Below, piece after piece: positions 12,254 through 26,300 of a stretch of 64,000 nucleotides of DNA. Source of the stretch: Margaritifera margaritifera (lineage: Eukaryota; Mollusca; Bivalvia; Unionida; Margaritiferidae). Each line of letters begins with the position of its first letter. The first letter of the stretch is position 1. Position numbers and translations under genes: made by a program. The DNA lies in the NCBI GenBank assembly GCA_029931535.1, contig JAQPZY010000780.1, positions 62,001-126,000 on the forward strand, written 5' to 3'. Below the pieces are notes generated by a model. That model searched no databases and was not told where the DNA came from. It saw only the letters and a list, made by a program, of their open reading frames with translations.

Positions 12254-15200
12254 AGGATGAATAGATCTTAAAATGTGTCAAGTCTGTAGACCCTCTAGTA
12301 TAAATTTATTTAATCAATAAGGAGGCGCCATAAAAAAATGCTTAAAAACAAACTCCAAACAACAAAAGTAGGCTTCAAGTACTAACTTGTTTAAATTAGT
12401 TTTTCAACATCAATCCTGCAAATTATTAGTGACTGAACTTACACGATCTGTTGCTATTCGATATTCTGTCACCCATACAGTATTGTATGCCTTTTGCACT
12501 CTACGACAAACGGACACATTTTTAGGAAAAATGCTTGGGCAATTATAGTAATAAAATTGTTAAGTAGCGATTCAAACTCTCAACATAATCATAATCGTGT
12601 CTGAAATCGATTGATAAATTGGGTATTGATGAGTGTTGATTGCAAACCGAAATTAACTGACAATCGAAATTTGAGTGTAACGTCTTTTACCGAACTATAC
12701 TGAAAGCTTGCCAAGACCAAAAATTCACGTTTTAATGCAGAAATTAACAAAAGAACCAAAATCCATATAAATAAACTCACAATCATTAAAATCTTTTGTT
12801 TAAAGATGTTACGCTCTGAAATCTGTAGGTTGTGACCGCTCTGCGATGTTTCTCCAGCATCCCCACCCCAACAATGTTCACTATATCAATCCGTGCAAGA
12901 AATGTATTAACGAATATAAAAATCTCTTCATTTTCGTTTGAAAACAGTCATTAATTTAACAAAATACACAATCTGAAACATTATTTGTACAAGCTAAATT
13001 TGTAAAAGGTCGCTGTCCTAAAATTATTGTAAATTTCGGAACTTCTTTTTATCAGTGTAATCGCTAATCCCATTGGTACAGAATGGATAGAAATCCATGC
13101 AAATCTATGGTTTTTACCTTTAAAAATATATAATTAAAAGAAAATCTACGATATTTATGTATAGATAAGAAACTATTTCCCTCGTAAAGTGGAAACATTT
13201 TGTATTGTGACGAGTGGCTTTGCCACTCATGACAATACAATGTTGCCCACTTCATTCTTGAAATATTTCCTTATGTAGATATCCTCTATGTATTTAGCTA
13301 TATTGCCTAATTTTACTTGGTTGGGTGCACAATAGATACTCCATATAGGTAAGTCTGTTGTCAAAGCCATGGTGGTCTACCTATTACAGGTGCCGGCCTG
13401 GTTGGCTTGGTGACTTGTGTAACTTTCCCTGTCGCCAAGGTACGTTCGGCACAAACTGTGGAACTATATGTAACTGTAACCATGGCTCATGCTCTCCAGA
13501 AGATGGCATGTGTTCTTGCGAAGATGGATACAAATTGCGTAAGTTTTATCTAAGATTGCTCACGATGTCTTATATGCACTCTCTCTCTCTCTCAGTGAGT
13601 CAAATGAAATTATACAGCAAATATTCTCATACATTTATTTTCTATATAACGGGGTACAGAGGATATGACGAGTGATTGGTATTGCTCCATTCAACTTTGT
13701 GGGACAAAATAGGTTTTTCAGTCCTTTAGGAGAGAAATCTTAAAATAGTAATTTTGGTGCATTTTCGTTTTAAGTGTCAAGGACTGAGACTTCTCAGTTA
13801 ACCTGAATGCTATACACTATATTTTCCGAAATGATTTTTATAAGGCTTTCTTTGATCGTTTTGAATAAACTCAAGAAAATGTTTACAAACATAGTTGGCT
13901 GATGGAAGGGTAAGTGGATACAACCAGCGCACCATAAATGCAAAGTAAAGCCAACTCCCACCACCTCTCCCACCCACCCGGAATAAAAGAGCGATTACAA
14001 GAAAAATAAAAATAAAAAGGAAGAAAAGGATCACTAACAAGTATAGCATACAGTCCCATCTCCTATAACGGTCACCTCTCTTCAACAACTTTCTCATATA
14101 AGCTATTGTTTTGTGTTTCCCAACTACCCCCGTGTGAGACCGATGTTTTTGATGTGAATTCAATTAAGAAAACATATAATAGTGTACCACAGAAGAAAAT
14201 CTTGGACTTTGTGAACGAATGAGGTTTATATGACACGTTTTGACCCTTTATTGTAAGGATTTTATACCTTTTACTGTTATATTGTAACTACCTTTCACTG
14301 TTGTATTTTAACTACCTTTTACCATTATATTTTAACCACCTTTTACCGTTGTTTTTAACTCCATTTAGCTGTTATATTTTAGCTACCTTTGACTATTATA
14401 TTTTAACTACCTTTGACTGTTATATTTTAACTACCTTTGACTGTTATATTTTAACTACCTTTTTCTGTTATATTTTAACTACCTTTGACTGTTATATTTT
14501 AACTACCTTTGACTGTTATATTTTAACTACCTTTTGCCATTATATTTTAACTACCTTTTTCTGTTATATTTTAACTACCTTTTACTGTTATATTTTAACT
14601 ACCTTTTGCTGTTATATTTTAACTACCTTTGACTGTTATATTTTAACTACCTTTGACTGTTATATTTTAACTACCTTTTGCCATTATATTTTAACTACCT
14701 TTTTCTGTTATATTTTAACTACCTTTTACTGTTATATTATATTTTAACTACCTTTGACTGTTATATTTGAACTATCTTTTGCCATTATATTTTAACTACC
14801 TTTGACTGTTATATTTGAACTATCTTTTGCCATTATATTTTAACTACCTTTTACTGTTATATTTTAACTACCTTTTACTGTTATATTTTTACTACCTTTT
14901 ACTGTTATATTTTTACTACCTTTTACTGTTATATTTGAACTACCTTTTACTGTTATATTTAAACTATCTTTTGCCATTATATTTTAACTACCTTTGACTG
15001 TTATATTTGAACTATCTTTTGCCATTATATTTTAACTACCTTTGACTGTTATATTTGAACTATCTTTTGCCATTATATTTTAACTACCTTTTACTGTTAT
15101 ATTTTAACTACCTTTTACTGTTATATTTGAACTACCTTTTACTGTTATATTATATTTTAACTACCTTTTACTGTTATATTTTAACTACCTTTTACTGTTA

Positions 15201-18200
15201 TATTTTAACTACCTTTTACTGTTATATTTTAACTACCTTTTGCCATTATATTTAAACTACCTTTTACTGTTATATTTGAACTACCTTTTACTGTTATATT
15301 TGAACTACCTTTTACTGTTATATTTGAACTACCTTTTACTGTTATATTTAAACTACCTTTTACTGTTATATTTTAACTACCTTTGACTGTTATATTTTAA
15401 CTACCTTTTGCCATTATATTTTAACTACCTTTTTCTGTTATATTTTAACTACCTTTTACTGTTATATTTTAACTACCTTTTACTGTTATATTATATTTTA
15501 ACTACCTTTGACTGTTATATTTGAACTATCTTTTGCCATTATATTTTAACTACCTTTTTCTGTTATATTTTAACTACCTTTTTCTGTTATATTTTAACTA
15601 CCTTTTACTGTTATATTATATTTTAACTACCTTTGACTGTTATATTTGAACTATCTTTTGCCATTATATTTTAACTACCTTTTGCCATTATATTTTAACT
15701 ACCTTTTTCTGTTATATTTTAACTACCTTTTACTGTTATATTTTAACTACCTTTTACTGTTATATTATATTTTAACTACCTTTGACTGTTATATTTGAAC
15801 TATCTTTTGCCATTATATTTTAACTACCTTTTTCTGTTATATTTTAACTACCTTTTTCTGTTATATTTTAACTACCTTTTACTGTTATATTATATTTTAA
15901 CTACCTTTGACTGTTATATTTGAACTATCTTTTGCCATTATATTTTAACTACCTTTGACTGTTATATTTGAACTATCTTTTGCCATTATATTTTAACTAC
16001 CTTTTACTGTTATATTTTAACTACCTTTTACTGTTATATTTTTACTACCTTTTACTGTTATATTTTTACTACCTTTTACTGTTATATTTAAACTACCTTT
16101 TACTGTTATATTTAAACTATCTTTTGCCATTATATTTTAACTACCTTTGACTGTTATATTTGAACTATCTTTTGCCATTATATTTTAACTACCTTTGACT
16201 GTTATATTTGAACTATCTTTTGCTGTTATATTTTAACTACCTTTTACTGTTATATTTTAACTACCTTTTACTGTTATATTTTAACTACCTTTTACTGTTA
16301 TATTTTAACTACCTTTTGCCATTATATTTTAACTACCTTTTACTGTTATATTTGAACTACCTTTTACTGTTATATTTGAACTACCTTTTACTGTTATATT
16401 TTAACTACCTTTTACTGTTATATTTAAACTACCTTTTACTGTTATATTTTAACTACCTTTTACTGCCATATTTAACTACCTTTTGCCATTATATTTAAAC
16501 TACCTTTTACTGTTATATTTGAACTACCTTTTACTGTTATATTTTAACTACCTTTTACTGTTATATTTTAACTACCTTTTACTGTTATATTATATTTTTA
16601 CTACCTTTTACTGTTATATTTTAACTACCTTTTACTGCCATATTTAACTACCTTTTGCCATTATATTTAAACTACCTTTTACTGTTATATTTGAACTACC
16701 TTTTACTGTTATATTTTAACTACCTTTTACTGTTATATTTTAACTACCTTTTACTGTTATATTATAATTTTACTACCTTTTACTGTTATATTTAAACTAC
16801 CTTTTACTGTTATATTTTAACTACCTTTTACTGTTATATTTAAACTACCTTTTACTGTTATATTTTAACTACCTTTTACTGTTATATTTAAACTACCTTT
16901 TACTGTTATATTTTAACTACCTTTTACTGTTATATTTTAACTACCTTTTACTGTTATATTATATTTTTACTACCTTTTACTGTTATATTTAAACTACCTT
17001 TTACTGTTATATTTTAACTACCTTTTACTGTTATATTTAAACTACCTTTTACTGTTATATTTGAACTACCTTTTACTGTTATATTTTAACTACCTTTTAC
17101 TGTTATATTTAAACTACCTTTTACTGTTATATTTGAACTACCTTTTACTGTTATATTTAAACTACCTTTTACTGTTATATTTTAACTACCTTTTACTGTT
17201 ATATTTGAACTACCTTTTACTGTTATATTATATTTTTACTACCTTTTACTGTTATATTTAAACTACCTTTTACTGTTATATTTTAACTACCTTTTACTGT
17301 TATATTTTAACTACCTTTTGCATAATTTTAGCATCTTTACCTTTTATCTTTCATTTTCTAGTAGTTCATATTTACGTTTATTTCGAAGGTTTTATCTTCC
17401 AAGACATTTGTGTGTGTATGTGAGGGGGAGGGGGATTTTGAATATATGTTAATTTTTAGAACTTAAATTTTGATCTCACCATATAGCCAGTATTGTGCTG
17501 ACGTACCGTTAAACCCTGAAACATAAAATATTTTCAAAACTGCCATTTTTGGTGTAAGTAGCCATCTCCCTTACATAGACAAAATTTGTATATCCTATAG
17601 GTTCATTGTAAATATGAGTTTTCTTGTGTTAATCTTTCAAAAAATGTATATATTTCTTTACCTTTTGCTCTGTCTTGTTTTGGCATATAGAAGACATTTA
17701 CAATGTAATTGTTTTTTTTTCAGCGGACTGCTATGAACGGTGTGACCCTTTAAACTGGGGAGGAAGTTGTCTGAAATTTTGTGACTGTAACAGCCAGCCC
17801 TGTGACCCTGTGACTGGTCTATGTCAATGTGGGCCTGGGTACACAGGACATAAGTGTGAACTTGTGAGTGTCATTATGTCGGTCAGGCTGGTATATGTCA
17901 GTGTGTGCCTGAGTACACGAACATAAGTGTGAACTTGTGAGTGTCATTCAATTTGTCAGACTGGTCTATTTCAGTGTGGGCCTGGTCAAACATATTTAAA
18001 TGGAACTTTTTAGTATCAGTATGTATGTCAGGCTGGTATATGTCAATGTGGAACTGGATACACAGGACATAAGTGGAACCTGTGAGTATCATTATATCTG
18101 TCAGATTGGTCTATGCCATTATGGGCCTGGATACACAGGACATAAGTGGAACCTGTGAGTATCATTATATCTGTCAGATTGGTCTATGCCATTATGGGCC

Positions 18201-20662
18201 TGGATACACAGGACATAAGTGGAACCTGTGAGTATCATTATATCTGTCAGACTGGTCTATGCCATTATGGGCCTGGGTAGTCATGATAAAGTGGAACCTG
18301 TGAGTATCATTATATCTGTCAGACTGGTCTATGTCATTATCGGCCTGGATACACAGGACATAAGTGTAAACTTGTGAATATAATTGTATATATTAGACTA
18401 ATATTTCTTTTTGCATTTTATTTACCAAAGATACAATTGGCTTCATGTCTTTTTGTTAGAAGGCAAGGCGCTGGATATATTTGTGTTTTTGTTAGGAGGC
18501 AAGGTGCTGGATTTATTTTCCATCCCTAAAATTGTCAGCACTGAAAAGATTTAAAAAACACGTCATATTTTGAACATATATACTAAAGAGTTAAACACTA
18601 TCATGTGTAATGAAAAGCTATTTTGAAATGACATTTCCTTTCAAAAATATTGATTTCAATACTAAGATTCATCCTTATATAATACTGACTATGATATGAT
18701 GTATATAATACTGATTATGAAATGTAGTATATAATATTATGACATGATGTATATAATACTGATTATGACATGTAGTATATAATACTATGACATGATTTAT
18801 ATAATACTGATTATGACATGTAGTATATAATACTATGACATGATTTATATAATACTGATTATGACATGTAGTATATAATACTATGACATGATGTATATGA
18901 TACTGATTATGACATGTATATAATATTGACAATGATATGTTGTATATAACACTGACTATGACATGTAGTATACCATACTATGACATATAGTATACCATAC
19001 TATGACATATGGTATACCATAATATGACATGTAGTATACCATACTATGACATGTAGTATACCATACTATGACATATAGTATACCATACTATGACATTTTG
19101 TATGTCAAAGAACTGTCCATGCAGCTTAATCAAAACTAGTATTCAATTAAATATAGATCAATTTTCATTAAACACCATTCATGTTGATATGATCTACTTA
19201 TGATCTTGGTGAAAAGTATGGGAAAAACTAGCTTAAAATGTTGACGCTATTTTTAAAGGAATATCCTTGAAAACAGCTACATTGAAGATTTTATGTTTCT
19301 AACAAACGTTTAGACAGCATTTTAAATGAATTTCAATACAATTTAGATGTATTTGCTAACCTTTATCTTGTTTTGAAGAAATAAAATAGGGACTGAATAA
19401 AAGTACATACATTTGCTTTCTTAATGGTGGCTGACTACATATATATATCTATTGATTAAAACATATATATTGTCTCTTAACTGATCGAAATTGTGCTAGC
19501 AATACTTCTTTTCGATTAATGTGATAGCTTAATTTTTATCCAACAAAAATTCAAACCAGAACTGTTTTTATACAGCAATGTTATCATGGCACTTGGGGTC
19601 AAGGATGCAGCCAAATCTGTACATGTTTGCATGGCTTTGGTTGTGACCACATCACCGGGCAATGTAATTGTGCGTATGGATACATAGGAGCCGCCTGTGA
19701 GGTACCCTGCCCAAAATGGACGTAAGCAAATTTAGTATTAGAACTATATTTTTATGTAGAGTGTGTATCACACTATGAAAACCTAATATAATTACTCTCA
19801 GCAGTCCAGGTAGTCCCTTGAATTGGTATTATACATGAAGAAAATCGCGATATGTGAAGAAAACAAGCAAACATGGATCAAGCGGGCGTAATAAAATATT
19901 CAGATTAAGACCTCAAGGGTTTTATATTTTAAACATACATGCGTTAGTATCTATTATATTTTCACTTAGTATCTTCTACCGTCAGATTTGGTATGATGTT
20001 TACTCACTCTTCTATGCCCATTTTAATTCGAACGTGAAAATACCAGGGACTGCCTATATTTTTTTCTCGTCAGAAAACGCATATTCGAGCAGGTTAAAAA
20101 ATGTTCCCATGCTTATTGTACCTCTGATATTATTAAATGATAAAAGACGACAAACTGAATCAAATGTAAGTAAATCAATATCGTGTATATTCGCGTACAA
20201 GTCAGATGCAGCTGAAAACAAAGAAGAGCCTATCTGCCGTTGCATGATTGGACGGAATATATGGATATATGTTGTCTGCAGTTGAATCAGACACATATGA
20301 GTGTCTATACGGTATTAATATCTGAAAGGAGAGAGATATTCCACAGATGGCTTGACAATAAGAGTAATGAGGAATATGATGTTGCGATGATCTTAAATTC
20401 GTTTATGGTGCAGCCATTCTAGACGAGTTTTCATTGCCGGCAAATAATGCAGCACCCGAGATACTCAGATAACTGGACATATCGATTGATTGGAATTACT
20501 TGTCAAAAGACTCATAAAAATGAGACCTAAATGAACGTGTAACTAACCATGCTTGAGAAAGCTTTATGTTGAGACTGTGCGAGACTTTCTAGTTACGTGG
20601 TGTTTTCGATTGATCGACTGATGTATGTTTTTACACACACACACACACACATATATAGATAT

Positions 20663-20732
<70 letters not shown>

Positions 20733-21331
20733 CAGTTTTTTATCGGTTCATAGCTCCATGAACTAAAAAAAAACAACAGGTCAACCTGACACCAATTGAC
20801 CCTTTTTGATATAAAAGCAAAATCATTTCTTTATGATTTAGCTCGTGTGACAATATTTCCCGCTGTCGAAATTATGGAATAGTGTGAAAATAATAGTGTT
20901 AACTTTCGTTCCTTGAAAACGAATTAATTTGCCTAATTTTTAAATTCGTATGTTTAATGAAAAATGAGATGTACTTAACAGGAAGACTTTTCACACACTC
21001 ACACACACACACAGACACACAGTCGCTACTGTATGAATCAGAGACCAAGTAAGAAGTGATACATATACTCAGCACTCAACACAAATTTGGGCTGATAAAA
21101 GTTTATAGCAAACTTCTGTAAAAGCCAAAGGGGGGAGTACTTGTGATTACTATTATTACTTTCTTTACAAGCATAAACAACGACAGCAACAACAAATCAA
21201 TCGTTGATTGTCAAAAAATCGAACATTGCTTGTCAACAAATCAAACGCGAGTGACCTGACAAAATGGTAGATCAAATGCCACTTAAAATTCAGACCAATT
21301 AAATAAACACATTTCTGATTAGTAGCACATG

Positions 21332-21363
<32 letters not shown>

Positions 21364-21953
21364 TGAGTGATTTTCACATTTAGATTAGTCCATTTAAGTT
21401 TATTGGGCTTTTTCAGCCATGATGTTTTTCGATATACACACTCTGCACTTCTCAGCACTTCTTATGAATCAGAACACAAGCTTCAGCTGATTTTTTGCAC
21501 AGTTTTTCGATGACCACAAGGACCGCTTCCACATTTTAAAAGGGGGAGTCAGTTAAAGTGTTTTCATTTAAAATCTACGCAAATATTTTATTAAAACTGC
21601 AATTCGAACTGAACAGTATATATACTTCTATCAAATTTTCTTTAGATCACAACTTCATTCAAAACTTGACAGACAAAGTCAACCTATGTCTGTTGGGTCC
21701 CTCCTGATAAATCGGCTGGTCATGACCTTGCTAAATGTTTTAAAAAAATGCTAAAACGTAGGTATACCTTTGAAAATGTAACTTGGAGGAGAAGAATGTG
21801 GAATGTCGGGCCCCAGCCTCTCTGGTTGTTGTCAGCTTGCGGGTCCAGATGTTTGCATTGTGTTTTAGTTCTGACAAGTGTGAACCAAGGGAATTCAAAA
21901 GGTCTTGACAGATCAGATTGCTGGAAATCGTAATGAAAAAGACACACACACAC

Positions 21954-22031
<78 letters not shown>

Positions 22032-22329
22032 TATATGGTACTATATGTTTGGTTTACAGATGTAAATTTGTAAATTTCAGGTATATACCTTGCATTAAAA
22101 TAGAAATCCACTTGGTTGTGCATTTTGCCGAGTGTTACATATTCACGTGTCTAGCGAGTTGGTTCCTGTGCACCTCGAGCCGTTCCTTTTACCTTGTACC
22201 ATCCTCTTTCGGGGATGAGCACATAACAGAGTGGATTAGAGTGCTGGAGCAAGCGAGTTTTACGATGGGTGCTGTTACACGCGACGTAGTTTGAAAGAAT
22301 TATAACTCTCTTACAAGTGTGACTACGTT

Positions 22330-22385
<56 letters not shown>

Positions 22386-22386
22386 C

Positions 22387-22455
<69 letters not shown>

Positions 22456-23264
22456 TGTCTCGAATAACGTGTAAACTAATCATTATTTTCATATGTTACA
22501 TTGAGAAGACAGTTCTTTATTAAATTCAATTTCGATGAAATACTTATCCAGAAATAGCTTGGAAGGACCAAAGTTTTATGTTTTATAACAATATTCTTGA
22601 GCCATGGTGCAGAGTAAGTTATTTTTGCAACTCTTCTCCTATACGGGATATTTTTATGGAACAATCCAAACATAGTATTATACTTCCCTTTTTTGGAAAG
22701 GGAAAGGCGTAAATACAGTAAAAGATTGTAAGATCAAAATACAGAAAGATGTATGACTTTTCATGAAAATATGTCAAATGTTGGGAATACTATGTACATG
22801 AAATATCCTATATTAGGAGCATGTCTACATATCATCATAAATACATCATCACAAATACATCATCATAAATACATCATCACAAAGAAGGCAGATGATGTAA
22901 AATTTCATATCATAAACAAATAAGTCAAATGGAAATGGATATTAAAGCTCGCTCGAAATGGCAATATGTCTTTTCTGACAAAGCTATAGAAAACACCTTT
23001 AATATGAAGTAAAGCTACTTTCAGGAAAAATGTATGATGCGTATAAATCCCATTTTTTTTTTTTATTTGAATGTGAAATAAATGAATCTTTCCTCTCTGT
23101 AGCTTTTCAGTATGCATGAAGAAACAATAACTGGTTATTTTGGGAATGCGAATTTTTTCAGGACTTCCTGGGCAACATCAAGACGTATTTAGAAAGGAAA
23201 ACAAAAATACTGCTTCAATCAAAAATTATTTTGACATTTTTGGAGGATTTTAAGGCCCTAAAAT

Positions 23265-23357
<93 letters not shown>

Positions 23358-26300
23358 TGTGTGTGTGTGTCTGTGTTTGTGTGCATGGTGTGTGCATGTA
23401 TGTCTATGTGCATGCATACGTGTGTGTGTGTGTGTGAAAAATGCCCCAACATTGATGATTTTATTATTTTCCTAAATTAAAACAGGAGGTTGAAAAAAAT
23501 CATAATATTGTTGTAAACAGACGAAAAAGTATTTTTTACAGAACAGTAGATTTTTTAATGATCCATATAATTCTTAATCCTTAATGATCCATATAATTCT
23601 TAATCCTAATGATCCATATAATTCTTAATCCTTAATGATCCATATAATTCTTAATCCTTAATGATCCATATAATTCTTAATCCTTTCGCGAACTTTGTAT
23701 TCACACACAATTTATGCAAACGTTTTATTCATACACAATTTAGATGAAACTGTTACTTTGCTTTTTTTGTGATATGCTTCATTTGTGATCAAAATTCTGA
23801 ATTTATTTCCTCAGCTAAGGACAGATATTTTCTTTATTCTTCATTCTATCATTTTCTACTTTCTGCCTCTTTTTTTAAAATATCGCAGGTTACTAGTTTG
23901 CATTGTCACTTGCAATATTCATTGTCATATTCTTAAATTTTTATTAATTGTGAAACAAAAATTGGAACTTTGTAAAGATAGGGAGTCTAAGGTTCCGCAT
24001 GCACAGTACTGTCGTTGTGTTGGTCAGGTGCAATACAGAAGTAAGAATAAAAAATAAAATCTTAATTCAATAATCTACTAATATTTAAATATTTTTCACA
24101 CGGCAGTATTAAAAATGCATGAATTGTACTTAATATAGTTTCGGGTTTTGTTACGGTTTATCATTACTTCTCTTGAGGTCATGCATCGTCTCCAGTATTG
24201 TATTCAGTATTATTGTTTGTTTTTGTTTATTTTTATCATCAGTGAGACTGTTATTTTAAATCATATACGCATATCTCTACATCACTGGATGATTACTGGT
24301 GTTATAAGTAAACTGTGGAGATTTTTTCTTTCAGCTTTGGAAACTCGTGCTCTCAGAATTGCACGTGCCTTCAGAATCAGACTAGTAACTGCGATACATT
24401 CAGCGGTCAATGTGTATGCATGCCTGGGTATAAAGGAGGCAACTGCGAAAATAAATGTGACCCCGGGTACTATGGACAAAACTGCACATCCCTTTGTAAC
24501 TGTCTGCATGGAGCCACGTGTAACCCTGTAAGTACTGTCAACTCAGTAACAACTGTTGTACCTACTGACTACAATAAGCCCCATAAGTGTTTCAGTCATT
24601 TCAGGTGACTTTATCTCTACTATGTTAATCGTATCTTCTTTACCCCGCTTTGATTGGCACGCTCCCATGTTCCTTGTGCGTCTACCTCGATGTTCTAATG
24701 CAGGTAAAAATTTCAGCTGTTGTGCTTTATTTCGATTTCTCATTATTCTGTATAGGATGCTATGCCTTAAATCCTCTCAAATGGTCTACTGGTTTAGGTC
24801 TCCTTAAATCCTCCTAGTTGGTCAACTGGTTTAGGTCACTTTAAATCCTTCGAGTTGGTCCACTGGTCCTGATCTCCTTTAATCCTCTGAGTTGGTCCAC
24901 TGGTTTCGATCTTCTTAAATCCTCTGATTTGGTCTGATGGTTTAGGTCTCCTAAAATCCTCCGAGTTGGTCTGCTTGTTTCTATCTCCTTATATCCTCTG
25001 AACTGGTTTACTGGTTTTGATCTCCTTCAATCCTCTGGGTTGATCTACTGGTTTCATTCTCCTTAAATCCTTCGAGTTGGTCTACTGGCTTCTACTGGCT
25101 TAGGTCTTCTTAAATCCTCCGAGTTGGTCTACTGGTTTCGATCCCCTTTCTGATATTTTTTTCTGATATATTTGTGGGTTTTTAAATCCAGCGCCTGGAG
25201 ATGAAGCCCACAATTTATCTTGTAGAAGGTAGCTAAAGTTATATATACTCTTTTAAGTCCATTGATATTTTTTTATAGTAGGGACTAAATTTCCCACTAT
25301 CAGTAAAATATATTCAGAACTAAGGTAACCTCAGTTTGTAATATATCATAATACTACCGTATATTAATGCTGACACTAAGCACTACAGACAAGTTTCCAA
25401 TTCTTTTCTTGATATTGCTATGAATCGTTCAAAATAGCAATAATTTGCATGATAATTCTAAAACATTCGTCTGGCATTTTTTTAAAATGCATCGTTTTGT
25501 ATACTGTAGGTAAATTTGTTGCTGGAATTAAGTACTAAAAGTACTAAAAGTAAGAAATTAGCTGTATTATTCACCTATAGCATGTGTCCCTTTCTACCAC
25601 AGATTGATGGATCTTGTCAATGTCCCCCAGGTTTCTCTGGAAACCAGTGTGAAACTCCTTGTCAGGACGGTTTCTATGGCAACAATTGTACTCAAAGATG
25701 CAGTACGTGCAATGGTGGTATATGCAGTAAAGTGGATGGTACATGCATTTGTCAGGCAAGCAACGATGTTCTTTAAGTCGATGCAACTTTGTTTGTAAAG
25801 GTTTAATTCCTGTCTGAAATAATAATTTCAATTGTGAACATGTTTCAGATGCCCATCGTTTACTTTGAAATATTTACCTATGTAATCATATATGAATTCG
25901 TATTTAGCTCCAAATGGTAGTTGCGATAATTGCCATTTTTCTGCATTGGTTTGGTTTTTTACGACACAGCAACATAAATAAGTTATTTAGTACCGAGGCA
26001 ATTGGAGTAAAATGTATTTCCCAAGGACACACTACTTTAGCTGACCAGGGCTGATCCAATAGTTGGATTCTAACCCTTGTCCACTTGGCTGCAAGTCAGA
26101 CACATTACCACCGAGCCATTGCGAGTCCTCCGTTATTCTGCTTAATTGGATCGTGTACTTTTTAAAACATTTTTGGGTATTTCACAAATTATTTGCATAA
26201 CTTAGAGGAAAAGCGGTGGCTCAGGGATTAGCATGCCGGACTCGCGACCAAAAAGGTGCGGGCTCGAATCCTAGCATTGATGCAGCCCGGGTCAGCTACC

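Noticed and set aside
14301..17261. Hydrophobic repeat frames that look like membrane proteins
   Set aside because: Translation of the AT-rich 24-bp satellite; hydrophobicity comes from T-rich codons.
19854..20285. 143-codon frame in intron 9
   Set aside because: No domain, no leader, antisense frame of similar openness, lies within the receptor intron.
22329..22523. Tyr-Ile repeat frames in TA runs here and elsewhere
   Set aside because: Translations of (TA)n microsatellites.
24543..24807. Frames overlapping the exon 10 donor
   Set aside because: Read through the splice donor into intron; the exon phase and cysteine pattern fix the true end at 24527.
26213..26290. tRNA gene at the head of SINE-B
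   Set aside because: Promoter boxes only; continues into the SINE core and tail, and truncated relatives lack the head.
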